Positions 29,481 through 39,624 of a stretch of DNA of 64,000 nucleotides are shown here, piece by piece. Made by a program: the position numbers and the translations under genes. How positions within the stretch are numbered: position 1 is the stretch's first letter; the number at the start of each line of letters is the position of its first letter. The notes beneath the pieces are model-generated. The model ran no database searches and was not told the origin of the DNA. It saw only the letters and a list, made by a program, of their open reading frames with translations. This stretch comes from an uncultured Paraglaciecola sp. (lineage in GTDB: Bacteria; Pseudomonadota; Gammaproteobacteria; Enterobacterales; Alteromonadaceae), in the NCBI RefSeq assembly GCF_913020055.1, contig NZ_CAJWCF010000001.1, positions 53,969-117,968 of the forward strand. Direction: 5' to 3'.

Positions 29481-30160
29481 GCAGTGGTTAATACTCGTTG
29501 TTGGCATTGACGTAATAAATCAACAAATTCCTGCTCTGGTCGATCCAACTCTGAACCAGCTACGAAAATATCATAACCTAAACGCGCTCTTAATTTAGTC
29601 ATGCGATTAGCAAACATCGCTTGAATTCCTTTGTACTCAAGGCCATTGCTATCCTTAAAATAATCATGTTCTAACATATCGTCACTATGACAGGCGCCGG
29701 AGGCACATTCTTTTGATGAGGGCATGTCATGAAATAATAATGGCCGTTGTTCCATTAGGATATTTGTCATTAGCCTTGGTGACACTTCTTTTAAAAAGAC
29801 TGAATAGTCTTTAATTTTAATGGCCACCATATCGAGTGGTGTAGACTCTAATCCATGACTGACTTTAGGCACATCAACACGCTGAATATTTTCCCAATCT
29901 AGCTGCCAATGACCATGTCGGTGCTTGTAAAAAATAGATGTTCTAGAAAGAAGAAAGCTGAACTGCGGTTCCCTATATTTGAACCAACCTATCAACAATG
30001 CCACCAGAGATACACTGGTTAAAAATATTCCAATTAAATACAAAGACTTAGGTAGCGCTGAAAAGCTAATACTAGCCAAACATAAACCAACAAGCCCAAG
30101 CAAAACACTAACAATCACATTACGTTTAGCTTGGCTCTTTATCTCAATGACATCTTGCAT
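29477..30160 (-). CDS. DUF2982 membrane protein
   Basis: A 227-residue protein with two transmembrane helices near the N-terminus (about 15-35 and 40-60) and a cytoplasmic C-terminal domain. The layout and WENIQRVDVPKVSHGLE region match DUF2982 proteins of Alteromonadales and Vibrionales. Function unknown. Its 3' end overlaps the convergent kinase gene by 4 bp. Confidence 0.8.
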   Translation of the reverse strand: MQDVIEIKSQAKRNVIVSVLLGLVGLCLASISFSALPKSLYLIGIFLTSVSLVALLIGWFKYREPQFSFLLSRTSIFYKHRHGHWQLDWENIQRVDVPKVSHGLESTPLDMVAIKIKDYSVFLKEVSPRLMTNILMEQRPLLFHDMPSSKECASGACHSDDMLEHDYFKDSNGLEYKGIQAMFANRMTKLRARLGYDIFVAGSELDRPEQEFVDLLRQCQQRVLTTA

Positions 30161-30446
30161 AGTAGGGCCTAATTACCTGTTGAGTTGAGTTAGGTTCAAT
30201 TAAATTCACCCCAAAAACCAGAGGTAAAGAATACAAGTGAGTATTGCCCAAATGACCAAGGCTCTGATCCGTTTGCATCTTAAACAGTTAATATGCCACC
30301 AGCTCATCAGCGTTTTTCTAGCAGGTTTCATCCAATATCCAACAGCTGCATTTGAAGTTTTATCCTAACCCGCTAGAGAGATATCAAGCAACAACAAGTG
30401 TATCTATTTTATTGGTAGATTCCTGTTACTTCCCATCGAACTCAAT

Positions 30447-33400
30447 CTAAACACTGTGTGCTGATTTACTTAATCTCGACACAACTAAAGGTGTAAACAC
30501 TAATGATAAAATAACTGAAAAGCCCACTCCTCCAGCTAAAACCACTGCAAGGGGCGGCCAGAAAGTCCCTTCGCTAAATAACAACATTGGAATAAATCCG
30601 CCTACAGTCGTAAAGGTAGTAGATAAAATGTGTCGACTACAGCCCATTGTTTCTTCAACTATTTGCTGAATATTGCCTGCCTTTGCTTGTGGATTTGCAT
30701 TAATCGCTGCGATCACCACAATTGAACCATTGATAGCAACACCAATGAGTCCCGCACATCCCAGCAAGGGATTAAAACCAATAGGTAGTCCAGAAAGCCA
30801 AAGACTAAACATACCTAAACCAACGGACAAAACAGCCACAGACCCAATAACTAAAGCCAAGCGTAAACTTCGAAAAGACAATATCAAAGTGGTAATCATC
30901 AACACCAGTAAAACAGGGGCGTATGTCACTAATTGACCAAGGGCCTCTTGCTGTTCGTCAGCGTCGCCTGCCAATTTAAAGCGATACCCTTTGGGCATAG
31001 TAAAATTCATATTTTCTAGTTTTACTAATACCTGCTTACTCACATCTATAGCAGTGGCACCAGGCAGTAAAAATGCCTCAACGTTATTCACTCGTTCACC
31101 GTTTTCCCGAGTTATACCAGCGACCGTAGGTTTTAGTAGGAAATCTCCTAAAGCTGAAACGGGTATCCAAACACCTTGGCTAACCAGTTTTTCACTCAAC
31201 AAGGGCAAATTTTGGATCTGTGCAAGCTCTCCCCTGAGGTCATCCCCCACTCTAATTCTGATAGGAATTTCTTCGGTTCCTTCCAATATGGAGCCTCCTA
31301 CTTTACCGTCCAACGCGTGTTGTAACTGTTGTGCTATGACAACTAACGACATTCCTGCCATTTGACTTACATCTTGTGTAGCGTCAAGTACCCACTCGGG
31401 TTCACCAAAAGTAACAGAAGCAATAGAATGAGAGATGCCTGGAACTTGTGACATTGCTAGCCTAACTTGCTGGCCCAAGGAATTTAGAATATTAATATCT
31501 GGCCCAAGTATCTTCAATCCGACAGGAGCCGAGATTGGAGGACCTTGGCCAAATGCTCGCACTATAATTTTAGTTTGAGGGTAAGCCCGATCAAGCTCTA
31601 TTTGTAATTGACCAATGAGTGCTTTGGCGGCAGAAATACTGTTTGCTTTAACGACAGCGTTTGCATAATGGGATGAATTATCTTTATTCATGACTTGGTT
31701 ATAATACACAGATGGAAATGAACCACCCACTAACCAACTTAGTTGCTCCACTTGTGGCTTGTTGCGGATATGTTCATCCACACTTTTAACCACTAATTGC
31801 GTCTCTTTAATTGCAGTCCCCTCGGGCATCCACAAGTAAATTTCAAATTGATCTCTATCCGCATTTGGGAAAAACACATTACCTAACTGCCCTGCCAAAA
31901 TAAAGCCAGAAGCTGAAATAGCAATACATGCAACGATCCCTAATAAAGGTTTTTTAAGTGCCTTTTCAAGGGCGGCTCGGTACCCCAAACTGATAGAAGG
32001 CGCTTGTATACCAATAAAATACCAAGCGGACGACGACTCTAACTTTCTGGGTAAAAATCGGGCGGCAAGTGCCGCTATTATTGTGAGTGAAATAAATAAC
32101 GAGCCAATCAGCGCCATCACCACACTAATAGCGATAGGTCCGATAAAATCACCAATGTTACCTGGCAATAGAAAAATCGGCATAAAACCTAAAATAGTGG
32201 TCAAAGTAGATGCTAATAAAGGTACAAATAGATGTTGAATACTTTGGGTTAACGCATCGATACGGCTGATAGCAGGATTAACTAGTTTACTTCTAATTTC
32301 ATCAGTAATAACGATAGCATTATCAATCAGCAAACCAATGGCGATGATGATGCCAAAAATTGACATTTGATGAATTTGTTCATCAAAAAAGCTCAGTGAG
32401 AAAATAGCAAACGCGGCACACAAAGGTAGCGACAAACCGACTATCCAAGATGCTCTTATGCCCATAAAAATGAACACCATAGCCATTACCACTAAGCAAC
32501 CTAACATTAGGTTTATTGTTAAGTCAGATAAACGTGACTCTGTATAAATATTCTGTTCAAACACTATATCTGCTTGTACAGTTCCACCATATTGACGAGT
32601 AAATTTATCAACAATATCTTTTGCATTGTTTGTCCAAGTATCCACTCGTAGGGTGGTTTGCATCCTTGATGCTACAAAAATCACCTGCTGTCCATCGACC
32701 ATACCAATGTCATTAACCGGCAGCCTGGCCCCTCTTTTTACTGTGGCTATGTCGCCTAAACGCAAATACCCACCTTGTTCAGATGTACGTAATGGCAAGT
32801 CTCTAATTGTAGATACACTGTCTAACTCCTGAGCCACCTGCATTCGCATATTTTGTTCATTCGAGTACATCATTCCAGCTGGAATTTTGGGGTCAGCACT
32901 TGTAATAAGATCACTCGCTTGGCTGATACTTAAACCCGAACTTGTCAGTTGCTGAGGGTCAATAGTGACTTGAATTTCCTCGTTCAATTCTCCGTAAACT
33001 CTGACTAACTCAGTCCCGGGTACATTTCGCAGTTGGTCTGATAAATGCTCTGCCATGCGACTAATCATCGACATAGGTGTCGCATACCCTGGTGCAGATT
33101 TAAGACCCACAATTAGGGTGAAAGCGGTCGCCCCTCTGCGCTCATCAAGAAAAGGGTCACCTGCACCTTGAGGAAACTTAAGTTTTGCGTTATTCAGTCC
33201 ATCACGGATTTTCGAAAAAATTTGTTCGTTGCTGCTATTGTCGACCCAAGCTTGTAATTCAAGAGAAACAATAGACGTACCTGAACGTGACGTAGAGTTT
33301 ATTTCCTTCACTTCGTGTAATTGTCTTATTTCATCTTCAATTACATCTGTGACCAATGCTTCAACTCGTTCGGAAGATGCACCTGGATAGGGTGTAATGA

Positions 33401-33575
33401 CCAACACGTTTCGATTGTCGATTCTAGGATCTTCTAACCGTGGGATATTGTTAATTGCCGACACACCCGCCACCACCAGTACCATGATACTTAACACTAA
33501 CAAGTGTCCATTCCGGAAAAATAGACTATACCAAGGGTATTGAGGTTGATTGTTTGGCTGTAGTGACTGTGACAT
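30447..33575 (-). CDS. RND efflux transporter permease
   Basis: A 1042-residue AcrB/HAE1-like inner-membrane pump with 12 transmembrane helices and two large periplasmic loops. The proton-relay helix reads IGLLIDNAIVITDE, with DN in place of the usual DD. The frame is intact. It is co-oriented with a periplasmic adaptor gene 70 bp upstream, but that adaptor appears truncated, so export by this pump may be impaired unless another adaptor is used. The likely outer-membrane channel, TolC, is encoded separately at 51.6 kb. Confidence 0.92.
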   Translation of the reverse strand: MSQSLQPNNQPQYPWYSLFFRNGHLLVLSIMVLVVAGVSAINNIPRLEDPRIDNRNVLVITPYPGASSERVEALVTDVIEDEIRQLHEVKEINSTSRSGTSIVSLELQAWVDNSSNEQIFSKIRDGLNNAKLKFPQGAGDPFLDERRGATAFTLIVGLKSAPGYATPMSMISRMAEHLSDQLRNVPGTELVRVYGELNEEIQVTIDPQQLTSSGLSISQASDLITSADPKIPAGMMYSNEQNMRMQVAQELDSVSTIRDLPLRTSEQGGYLRLGDIATVKRGARLPVNDIGMVDGQQVIFVASRMQTTLRVDTWTNNAKDIVDKFTRQYGGTVQADIVFEQNIYTESRLSDLTINLMLGCLVVMAMVFIFMGIRASWIVGLSLPLCAAFAIFSLSFFDEQIHQMSIFGIIIAIGLLIDNAIVITDEIRSKLVNPAISRIDALTQSIQHLFVPLLASTLTTILGFMPIFLLPGNIGDFIGPIAISVVMALIGSLFISLTIIAALAARFLPRKLESSSAWYFIGIQAPSISLGYRAALEKALKKPLLGIVACIAISASGFILAGQLGNVFFPNADRDQFEIYLWMPEGTAIKETQLVVKSVDEHIRNKPQVEQLSWLVGGSFPSVYYNQVMNKDNSSHYANAVVKANSISAAKALIGQLQIELDRAYPQTKIIVRAFGQGPPISAPVGLKILGPDINILNSLGQQVRLAMSQVPGISHSIASVTFGEPEWVLDATQDVSQMAGMSLVVIAQQLQHALDGKVGGSILEGTEEIPIRIRVGDDLRGELAQIQNLPLLSEKLVSQGVWIPVSALGDFLLKPTVAGITRENGERVNNVEAFLLPGATAIDVSKQVLVKLENMNFTMPKGYRFKLAGDADEQQEALGQLVTYAPVLLVLMITTLILSFRSLRLALVIGSVAVLSVGLGMFSLWLSGLPIGFNPLLGCAGLIGVAINGSIVVIAAINANPQAKAGNIQQIVEETMGCSRHILSTTFTTVGGFIPMLLFSEGTFWPPLAVVLAGGVGFSVILSLVFTPLVVSRLSKSAHSV

Positions 33576-33645
33576 TACAAAACACCTAACTGAATACTAG
33601 CCAGTGAGTTATCACCTACTATCACTTTTTCCCAGGTACTATGCG

Positions 33646-34611
33646 CTAAACACCTTCAACCACTACTGTTTCGCCATCATTTAGTGCTCCTCGTACAAAG
33701 GCTTTTTTATCATCTGCATGTACCATTTCTACGAGTTTGGCCACCAATCGGTGTTCACCATCTTTGAACTCAACTACAAACAGACTCCATAATCCTCTGA
33801 CACCACTGACTAAGGCTTTTCTAGGCACCCAAAATCCCTGAGCCTGTATTTCGCTGCTGATATCTATATGTAATATGTCACCGGGAATAATTGCAAGGTT
33901 TTGCTCATTCAATCCAATGATGACATCAACGGTGCGCGTATCTAACCTTCGCTGCTGAGCGATTGATTTAACCTGTCCTAACACCTGATCTGAATGAGCC
34001 GCCAGAGAGAGTGTTTGGCCGACAACAAATTTATTCGCATGGTCTGCAAAAACAGCAAACCTAACCTCCAACTTTCCATTCTTCTGCAAACTAAATAAGG
34101 TTTGTCCCGCACCAACCACAGTGCCCTCATCAACTAAACGGCTAACGATATTGCCATCAAAAGGGGCCAATAATTTAGTTTTATCAATCTCAACTTGTAA
34201 ACTTTTTTTACGGGCTAAAACCTCATTTACAAAAGCGTTAGCTGCATTAACCGATTCTGTTGATTCATCCAAAAGTTGCACGGACTCTAATTTTTTATCG
34301 ACTAAATCAGTGACTCGTTTTAATGACAGTTCAGCCAAATTCTGTTCTGATTTGGCTCGATTCAAAATGGCTGACAATTCACTCATTTTAGCCACAAGTC
34401 TTTGGTCATCTACTTCAGCCAGTAATTGGCCTTGCTCCACCATTTGACCTTCATTAACCAAAATACTAACCACACTACCCGCTAAATCAAAACCTATAGC
34501 GGCGTAGCTAAACAAGACGTTACCGTTAATGTGGTAACGGGTTTGCAAAGTTTTAGTATTGACACGCCTACTCAGTGGCAGGGTTTGGCCAATCAAAACG
34601 TCACTTGGCAA
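33646..34611 (-). pseudogene. RND periplasmic adaptor (membrane fusion protein), 5'-truncated
   Basis: The open frame gives 321 residues. From about residue 22 it is a typical HlyD/AcrA-like adaptor: beta-strand TRYHINGNVLFSYAA, lipoyl half LVNEGQMVEQGQLLAEVDDQ, coiled-coil hairpin, second lipoyl half LLAPFDGNIVSRLVDEG, and a beta-barrel. It has no signal peptide or lipobox, which all functional members need. The first ~20 codons, from a TTG at 34611 without a ribosome binding site, are simply the antisense of the neighbouring peptidase gene. I infer loss of the true 5' end at a junction near 34.54 kb. Confidence 0.72.
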
Positions 34612-35523
34612 GTAGCAGATAGTAACGATACACCTCTAAATTGTTCACATGTGGATATTCTTTTAGATAGCGATGGCCAACAACAATTTGATATAACCTT
34701 GGCATCACAAACCGTCAACGATGGTTCACATCAAATTATTGCGCCTAATGTGAATAGTGATAAAGCCCGCCTAATGCTTAAATGCAGCGACAATGTATTT
34801 TACAGTGTCACCAACCAAGCTTATTCCATCACTAAATCCGTTCCAATCAGTCCGGTAATAAACGGACAGAATATACTGAACATAGACGAAGACACCAATA
34901 AGACAATTGAGTTTACCGACTTGCAGGTAACTGACCCCGACTCTTCGTACCCTGAGGATTTTACTTTAAGCATACAAAATGGTGATAATTACAGTTTCGA
35001 TAACCAGACATTAATACCTGATGCTAATTATCATGGCCTGGTAAACGTCAATGTAATAGTGAATGATGGTCAATTAGACAGTGATGTGTTTACCCTTGAA
35101 GTATCTGTCAATCCCATAAACGATGCGCCAATCGCAAATGATGACAGAGTGTCAATAATACAAGGCAGTGCAACACTCATCATAGATGTTTTGGCAAATG
35201 ACACAGATCTAGATAATGACCAATTAGACATTGTGTCAATTAATTATAATGGACAAGGTGTCGTTAATTTATCTAGTGGACAGCTTACCTATACCCCTAC
35301 TTCTAGTTTTACTGGCACTGAATCAGCTACTTATGTAATAACAGATGGTAACTTGTCTGCCCAAGGGATGATCAGTATACAGGTTAATGCCAGTTCAATA
35401 GTGCCACCGAATAACACCGGTGGTTCTGGTGGCGGTAGCATTTGGTTGTTATCTGTTTTGTCTTTTTTATGTTTTTCTGTAAAGCTTATAGTTCGTCAAA
35501 GAGTCAAGGGAACTTATGAATAA
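34531..35523 (+). pseudogene. C-terminal remnant of a GlyGly-CTERM secreted metallopeptidase-type protein
   Basis: The open frame (GTG at 34531, 330 residues) lacks a signal peptide and a catalytic domain. It begins abruptly in an Ig-like domain (FSIDTPTQWQGLANQNVTW, CSHVDILLDSDG) of the kind that follows the reprolysin-like (M12B) zinc peptidase domain in marine bacteria. Two cadherin-like repeats follow (PINDAPIANDD between them). The tail is GGSGGGSIWLLSVLSFL plus a basic end, a GlyGly-CTERM sorting signal cut by rhombosortase. The identity of the lost domain is inferred. The 5' part appears removed by the same event that truncated the opposing adaptor gene. Confidence 0.7.
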
Positions 35524-35950
35524 GCCTCTATCTAAGTGCATACTGTGGATTTTCAGCGTTACATTGGTGTTAGGTTGTAGTCAAACTAAATCTATTACTC
35601 AGCAAGAAACCAGTGACAACATGCAAAACAACTCTACAGATGAGTCACAAAACATGGTCAATTTGGATCCTAAATGGTTGGATTACTCCGATCCTAAAGC
35701 CGACGCTAACTTAGCCATTCAAAATAATCAGCTACAGCTGTTAATCTTTTCAGGTAGAGGTACTTCGTTTCCGGGACTTGAGAATCAACAAACTCAAACC
35801 CTTAAACAAACATGTGGCCAGCAATTTTTACCTGGCAGCTCAGATGTAGTAACCTCCGAAAATGAATTAGATCACAGAAAAAAACTGTATAAGTATGCCG
35901 CTACCTACAACCTGATAGTCGCAAAAGCTTGCAAGAAGGTTAGTGAGTAA
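35516..35950 (+). CDS. Hypothetical lipoprotein
   Basis: A 144-residue protein with a signal peptide and lipobox LVLGC, then a Ser/Asn/Gln-rich linker and a small domain with a conserved-looking pair of cysteines (QTCGQQF and AKACKK). It overlaps the upstream peptidase remnant by 8 bp, so it was probably translated with it. With the upstream gene truncated and its promoter lost, expression is doubtful. Family not recognised. Confidence 0.62.
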   Translation: MNKPLSKCILWIFSVTLVLGCSQTKSITQQETSDNMQNNSTDESQNMVNLDPKWLDYSDPKADANLAIQNNQLQLLIFSGRGTSFPGLENQQTQTLKQTCGQQFLPGSSDVVTSENELDHRKKLYKYAATYNLIVAKACKKVSE

Positions 35951-36012
35951 ATTGAGCCCATAATCTGCGATGCAAATTATGCACTCTCATTTTTTCTTAC
36001 CGCGACTTCATT

Positions 36013-36330
36013 TCATTTTGCATCAGAAAGATATTCAGATACTTCCGATGCTTTTCGCTTCTCTGAAAATGAGACTAAATCGCTACCATTACAAGTCATC
36101 CCATCGGCTGCAATAAGTTTTTTCAAAACACCTTGAGGACTGTTGGCCACTTGACCAACTTTACTTCGCACACTGCGTTTAAGCAGATTGACATCGTCTT
36201 TAACTACCGCTTCGCAAAAATTACTGAATGCCAAATCCCCAGCATATTTCACCTTGCTATCGGACGTACCGAGCTTTGCACTGGCATGAAGTGCACAAAA
36301 AGCCATTGATAGTGCTATTAGTTTTTTCAT
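36013..36330 (-). CDS. DUF3718 periplasmic protein
   Basis: A 105-residue secreted protein: signal peptide to ASA/KL, then FSNFCEAVVKDDVNLLKRSV and a second Cys in GMTCNGSDLVSF, the pattern of DUF3718 proteins of Alteromonadales and Shewanella. The two cysteines probably form a disulphide. GGAG with good spacing precedes the ATG. Function unknown. Confidence 0.78.
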   Translation of the reverse strand: MKKLIALSMAFCALHASAKLGTSDSKVKYAGDLAFSNFCEAVVKDDVNLLKRSVRSKVGQVANSPQGVLKKLIAADGMTCNGSDLVSFSEKRKASEVSEYLSDAK

Positions 36331-36909
36331 AAGTGTTCTCCAGTTAATTCACAAATACGGCTACAAACCGTGATTAATTTATGACTTATCCGGCAAGAAT
36401 GTTCTGTGGTTTTATTGTTGATAACTAGTAAAAGTGATGTAAAACAAATAGTTAACTTTATGTGACAACCATAACTAATTGAAAAACAGTGGCTTTTCGA
36501 AACCACTTATATTGAAAACAACTACAAAAATATATTTCCGATAAAATTCAGTCTAAAAAAATAATAAATAAGCACTTAAAAATCCTAGCAAATCTAGGGT
36601 TGTTACTCTCCGTTAACAAATTTCACGCCATCACATAAATTTTTAGGCCAATATCCATCATCAAGTTGAAGAACTGAGCCATTAGACGCTACCAGCTTTG
36701 TACTCGTTTCCTTTCACATGCAAAGATGACTGTTTCAAAATCAGTTGAAATAAATGTTGAAGCTTAGGGGCTGTTGATCTTTCATATGTACATATGAAAG
36801 ATCAACAGCCCCTAATTAAGTTAATTTTTATCTACATACATAAAAGCAAAACAAGACGGCAAGTAATGTTGCTATTATAATCCTCAAAAATTTACAACGA
36901 ACAAACTGC
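36331..36909. other. 579-bp intergenic region with a large palindrome
   Basis: No gene is recognised on either strand. The AT-rich sequence must carry divergent promoters for the DUF3718 gene and aguA. Its one striking element is the 52-bp palindrome at 36764-36815, listed separately. Confidence 0.5.
36764..36815. repeat. Perfect 52-bp palindrome
   Basis: Two 26-base arms meet with no spacer. Each outer end reads TTAGGGGCTGTTGATCTTTC and the centre is CATATGTACATATG. The arm GGGGCTGTTGATC resembles an insertion-sequence terminal repeat, and TA flanks both ends of the GGGG...CCCC core. It could be a miniature element or two abutting IS ends. It lies about 95 bp upstream of aguA. Confidence 0.75.
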
Positions 36910-37965
36910 ATGACTGAAAACTACCAACTGTTACCCGAATGGGCGCAACAAGACGCCGTGATGCTGGCATGGCCTGATAAAAGCACCGATTGGCAACCTT
37001 GGCTGAGCGAAGTAAAAAGCGTTTACCTGAAAATAATTGAAGCGCTCAATCAAGCAAATACTAATGTTGTGTTGTTGGTTCGTAGTAGCGAAATTAGTGA
37101 TTGTTTGGATAGGCTTAAAAAATCTCAAAAAGTATTGATAGTAAGCGCTGACTATAATGATACTTGGATCAGAGATTACGGCTTTTTAAGCTGTGCCAAT
37201 GAATCTGGTCTTCAACCTGTCGAGTTTATCTTTAATGGTTGGGGGCAAAAATTTGATGCCAGTAAAGACAATAAAATAAATCAGAATGTACTGAGTCGGC
37301 TTTGTCAGCAACCCATCAAATCCTTTGATTTAGTGGCTGAAGGAGGCGCCCTTGAAATTGACCAAAACGGTTTGCTGCTGTCTACCGAGCTTTGCCTAAC
37401 TAACCCTAAACGAAATGGTGGAAAATCCATTGATTCATACCAGAAAGATTTTCAGCAATTTCTTGGGGCTAAGCAAAGTATTATTTTACAAAATGGTCAT
37501 TTAGAAGGTGATGATACAGATGGGCATATTGATACCTTAGTTCGTTTTACCCCTAATAGCGGTCTAGTTATCCAGTCAGCCTTTAATCGTCCAGACGACA
37601 GTCATTTTCAAGGTTTAGCCGCCTTAGTTAAAGAATGTCAGCAACATATGCCCTCGCATGAAATCTTTGAGTTGCCTTTGCCGTACATTGTCAATCCACA
37701 AGGCGAAAGACTGCCCGCTTCTTACGCCAACTTCTTAATTTCCAACCAACATATTTTGTGCCCTATTTATCAACAACCAGAAGATAAATTGGCAATACAA
37801 ATTATGCAAAATGCCTACCCAGAGTTTTCAATTGTGCCAATAAATTGTCTGCCTTTAGTCCAACAATTTGGTAGTTTGCATTGTATAAGCATGCAAATAC
37901 CTTGTGGCATACTTAAACCAGAAGTATTACAGTCCTTTAACAATGGAGTCAGCGTATATGAATAA
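36910..37965 (+). CDS. aguA: Agmatine deiminase
   Basis: A 351-residue guanidino-group hydrolase that converts agmatine to N-carbamoylputrescine. Motifs seen are MLAWPDKSTDW, DTWIRDYGF, FNGWGQKF, EGGALEID, NGHLEGDDTDGHIDTLVRF, and catalytic C325 in FGSLHCISMQ. It overlaps aguB by 8 bp, so the two steps to putrescine are co-translated. Confidence 0.95.
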   Translation: MTENYQLLPEWAQQDAVMLAWPDKSTDWQPWLSEVKSVYLKIIEALNQANTNVVLLVRSSEISDCLDRLKKSQKVLIVSADYNDTWIRDYGFLSCANESGLQPVEFIFNGWGQKFDASKDNKINQNVLSRLCQQPIKSFDLVAEGGALEIDQNGLLLSTELCLTNPKRNGGKSIDSYQKDFQQFLGAKQSIILQNGHLEGDDTDGHIDTLVRFTPNSGLVIQSAFNRPDDSHFQGLAALVKECQQHMPSHEIFELPLPYIVNPQGERLPASYANFLISNQHILCPIYQQPEDKLAIQIMQNAYPEFSIVPINCLPLVQQFGSLHCISMQIPCGILKPEVLQSFNNGVSVYE

Positions 37966-38851
37966 AAGCAGCTTAAAGGTTGGTGTGGTTCAACAAGCCG
38001 TTTCCAGTAATGACAAAGATGTGAACTGGGCGCGAAGTGCTAAGCAAGTTAGCACCTTAGCTGAACAAGGTTGCGAATTAGTGATGTTGCAAGAATTGCA
38101 CAGTACATTGTATTTTTGTCAGCAAGAAAACACCGACTTATTCGATTTAGCAGAACCTATTCCTGGCGCTGCCACTGACTACTTTTCTGATCTTGCTGCC
38201 AAATTAGACATCGTTCTTATCACGTCATTATTTGAAAAACGTGGATCAGGCCTGTATCACAATACTGCTGTGGTATTTGATCGCCAACTCGGTTTAGTTG
38301 GCAAATATCGCAAAATGCATATCCCCGATGACCCCGGCTTTTACGAGAAATTTTATTTTGCGCCTGGTGATCTGGGGTTTGAACCTATTCAAACTAGTGT
38401 GGGCAAGCTTGGTGTATTGGTATGTTGGGATCAATGGTATCCAGAAGCCGCTAGATTAATGGCAATGGCAGGGGCAGATATGTTGTTTTACCCCACTGCG
38501 ATAGGCTGGGATAAAAACGATACACCAGAAGAACAGACTCGCCAACATGATGCTTGGCAAACCATTCAACGTTCTCATGCAGTAGCCAATTCATTGCCCG
38601 TAGTAGTGGCAAACCGAACAGGATTTGAAGCCTCACCAGTTGCAGGCGATCCCGGTATTCAGTTTTGGGGACAAAGCTTTATTGCTGGCCCACAAGGTGA
38701 AATATTAGCACAAGCGAGTAGTGACAAAGAACAAAACTTACTAGTTGAAATCGATCTTAAGCGTACAGAACAAATCAAACGCATTTGGCCGTATTTTAGA
38801 GATCGCCGAATAGATGCTTATGCTGACTTAAGCAAAAGATGGCGCGATTAA
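37958..38851 (+). CDS. aguB: N-carbamoylputrescine amidase
   Basis: A 297-residue nitrilase-superfamily enzyme releasing putrescine, CO2 and ammonia. The Glu-Lys-Cys triad is visible: E in LQELHST, K in KYRKMHIPDDPGFYEK, and C156 in VLVCWDQWYPEAAR. The ATG at 37958 has GGAG 9 nt upstream. An open frame extends 18 codons further upstream but has no matching ribosome binding site. Confidence 0.95.
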   Translation: MNKSSLKVGVVQQAVSSNDKDVNWARSAKQVSTLAEQGCELVMLQELHSTLYFCQQENTDLFDLAEPIPGAATDYFSDLAAKLDIVLITSLFEKRGSGLYHNTAVVFDRQLGLVGKYRKMHIPDDPGFYEKFYFAPGDLGFEPIQTSVGKLGVLVCWDQWYPEAARLMAMAGADMLFYPTAIGWDKNDTPEEQTRQHDAWQTIQRSHAVANSLPVVVANRTGFEASPVAGDPGIQFWGQSFIAGPQGEILAQASSDKEQNLLVEIDLKRTEQIKRIWPYFRDRRIDAYADLSKRWRD

Positions 38852-38869
38852 GAGCCGATCTACTAATAC

Positions 38870-38907
38870 AATCAAGCAGTTTTAGCATTGGCTAAAACTG
38901 CTTGATT
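38870..38907. terminator. 17-bp perfect hairpin between convergent genes
   Basis: Inverted repeat AATCAAGCAGTTTTAGC / GCTAAAACTGCTTGATT around an ATTG tetraloop, 19 bp after aguB and 58 bp from the end of the convergent GST gene. It has no T tract on either side, so it may act as a transcript-end stabiliser or a protein site as well as a terminator. Confidence 0.55.
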
Positions 38908-38964
38908 CGGTGAAAAACAGGACAGAGTCTTGCTAAGAAAACTCAACAACAGTTTTGTCTAAAC

Positions 38965-39573
38965 TTATGCTTTAGCACTTGGACGACTACTCACGGCAGC
39001 GTACCATCGTTGCAGATTGGGTTGGTTGTCAGCAATTTTAATATTCACTACTCGTGCAAAATCCACAGCACACATAGCAGTAATATCAGCTATGGTGAAT
39101 CGGTCAGCTGCTATAAATTTTGATTCAGCTAAACGCTTTTCTAGGACCTTAAGAAAACCTGCAGCGTTTTTACCTGCCACTTCACCGTATTCTTTAACGG
39201 GTGTCATACGGTCTTTGAAGTAACCGGTTGTATGTTGGAAGCACATTCCCACTTGACCAAAAAAGTACAACTCAACTTGTCTATGCCACATGTCTATAGT
39301 TGCTTTTTCTAGAGCATCTTGTCCCAACAGATTGATTTCAGGGTGCAACTGTTCAAAGTACAAACATATCGATGCACCTTCACTAATACAAGTGCCATCA
39401 TCAAGTTCAAGAATCGGTATTTTACCCACGGGATTTTTTGCGCGCATCTCGGGTGATATATTTTCACCACTTTGTAAATCCACTTGTACGTATTCCATTG
39501 GAATATTTTTTTCAGCTAAAAAAATTCGCACTCGTCTTGGTGATGGCGCAGTTTTGGTATCGTATATTTTCAT
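38965..39573 (-). CDS. Glutathione S-transferase family protein
   Basis: A 202-residue cytosolic GST. The N-terminal thioredoxin-like domain has TKTAPSPRRVRIFLAEKNI, NPVGKIPILELDDGTCISEGASI (cis-Pro and glutathione-binding ES-type region). The C-terminal helical domain has DRFTIADITAMCAVDF, the N-capping box. The exact substrate class is not resolved. Confidence 0.9.
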   Translation of the reverse strand: MKIYDTKTAPSPRRVRIFLAEKNIPMEYVQVDLQSGENISPEMRAKNPVGKIPILELDDGTCISEGASICLYFEQLHPEINLLGQDALEKATIDMWHRQVELYFFGQVGMCFQHTTGYFKDRMTPVKEYGEVAGKNAAGFLKVLEKRLAESKFIAADRFTIADITAMCAVDFARVVNIKIADNQPNLQRWYAAVSSRPSAKA

Positions 39574-39624
39574 ATGTTTTATTCTTCGTTGTTGGACTCA
39601 CAAAGGTTAAATCCAAAGTGAGTA

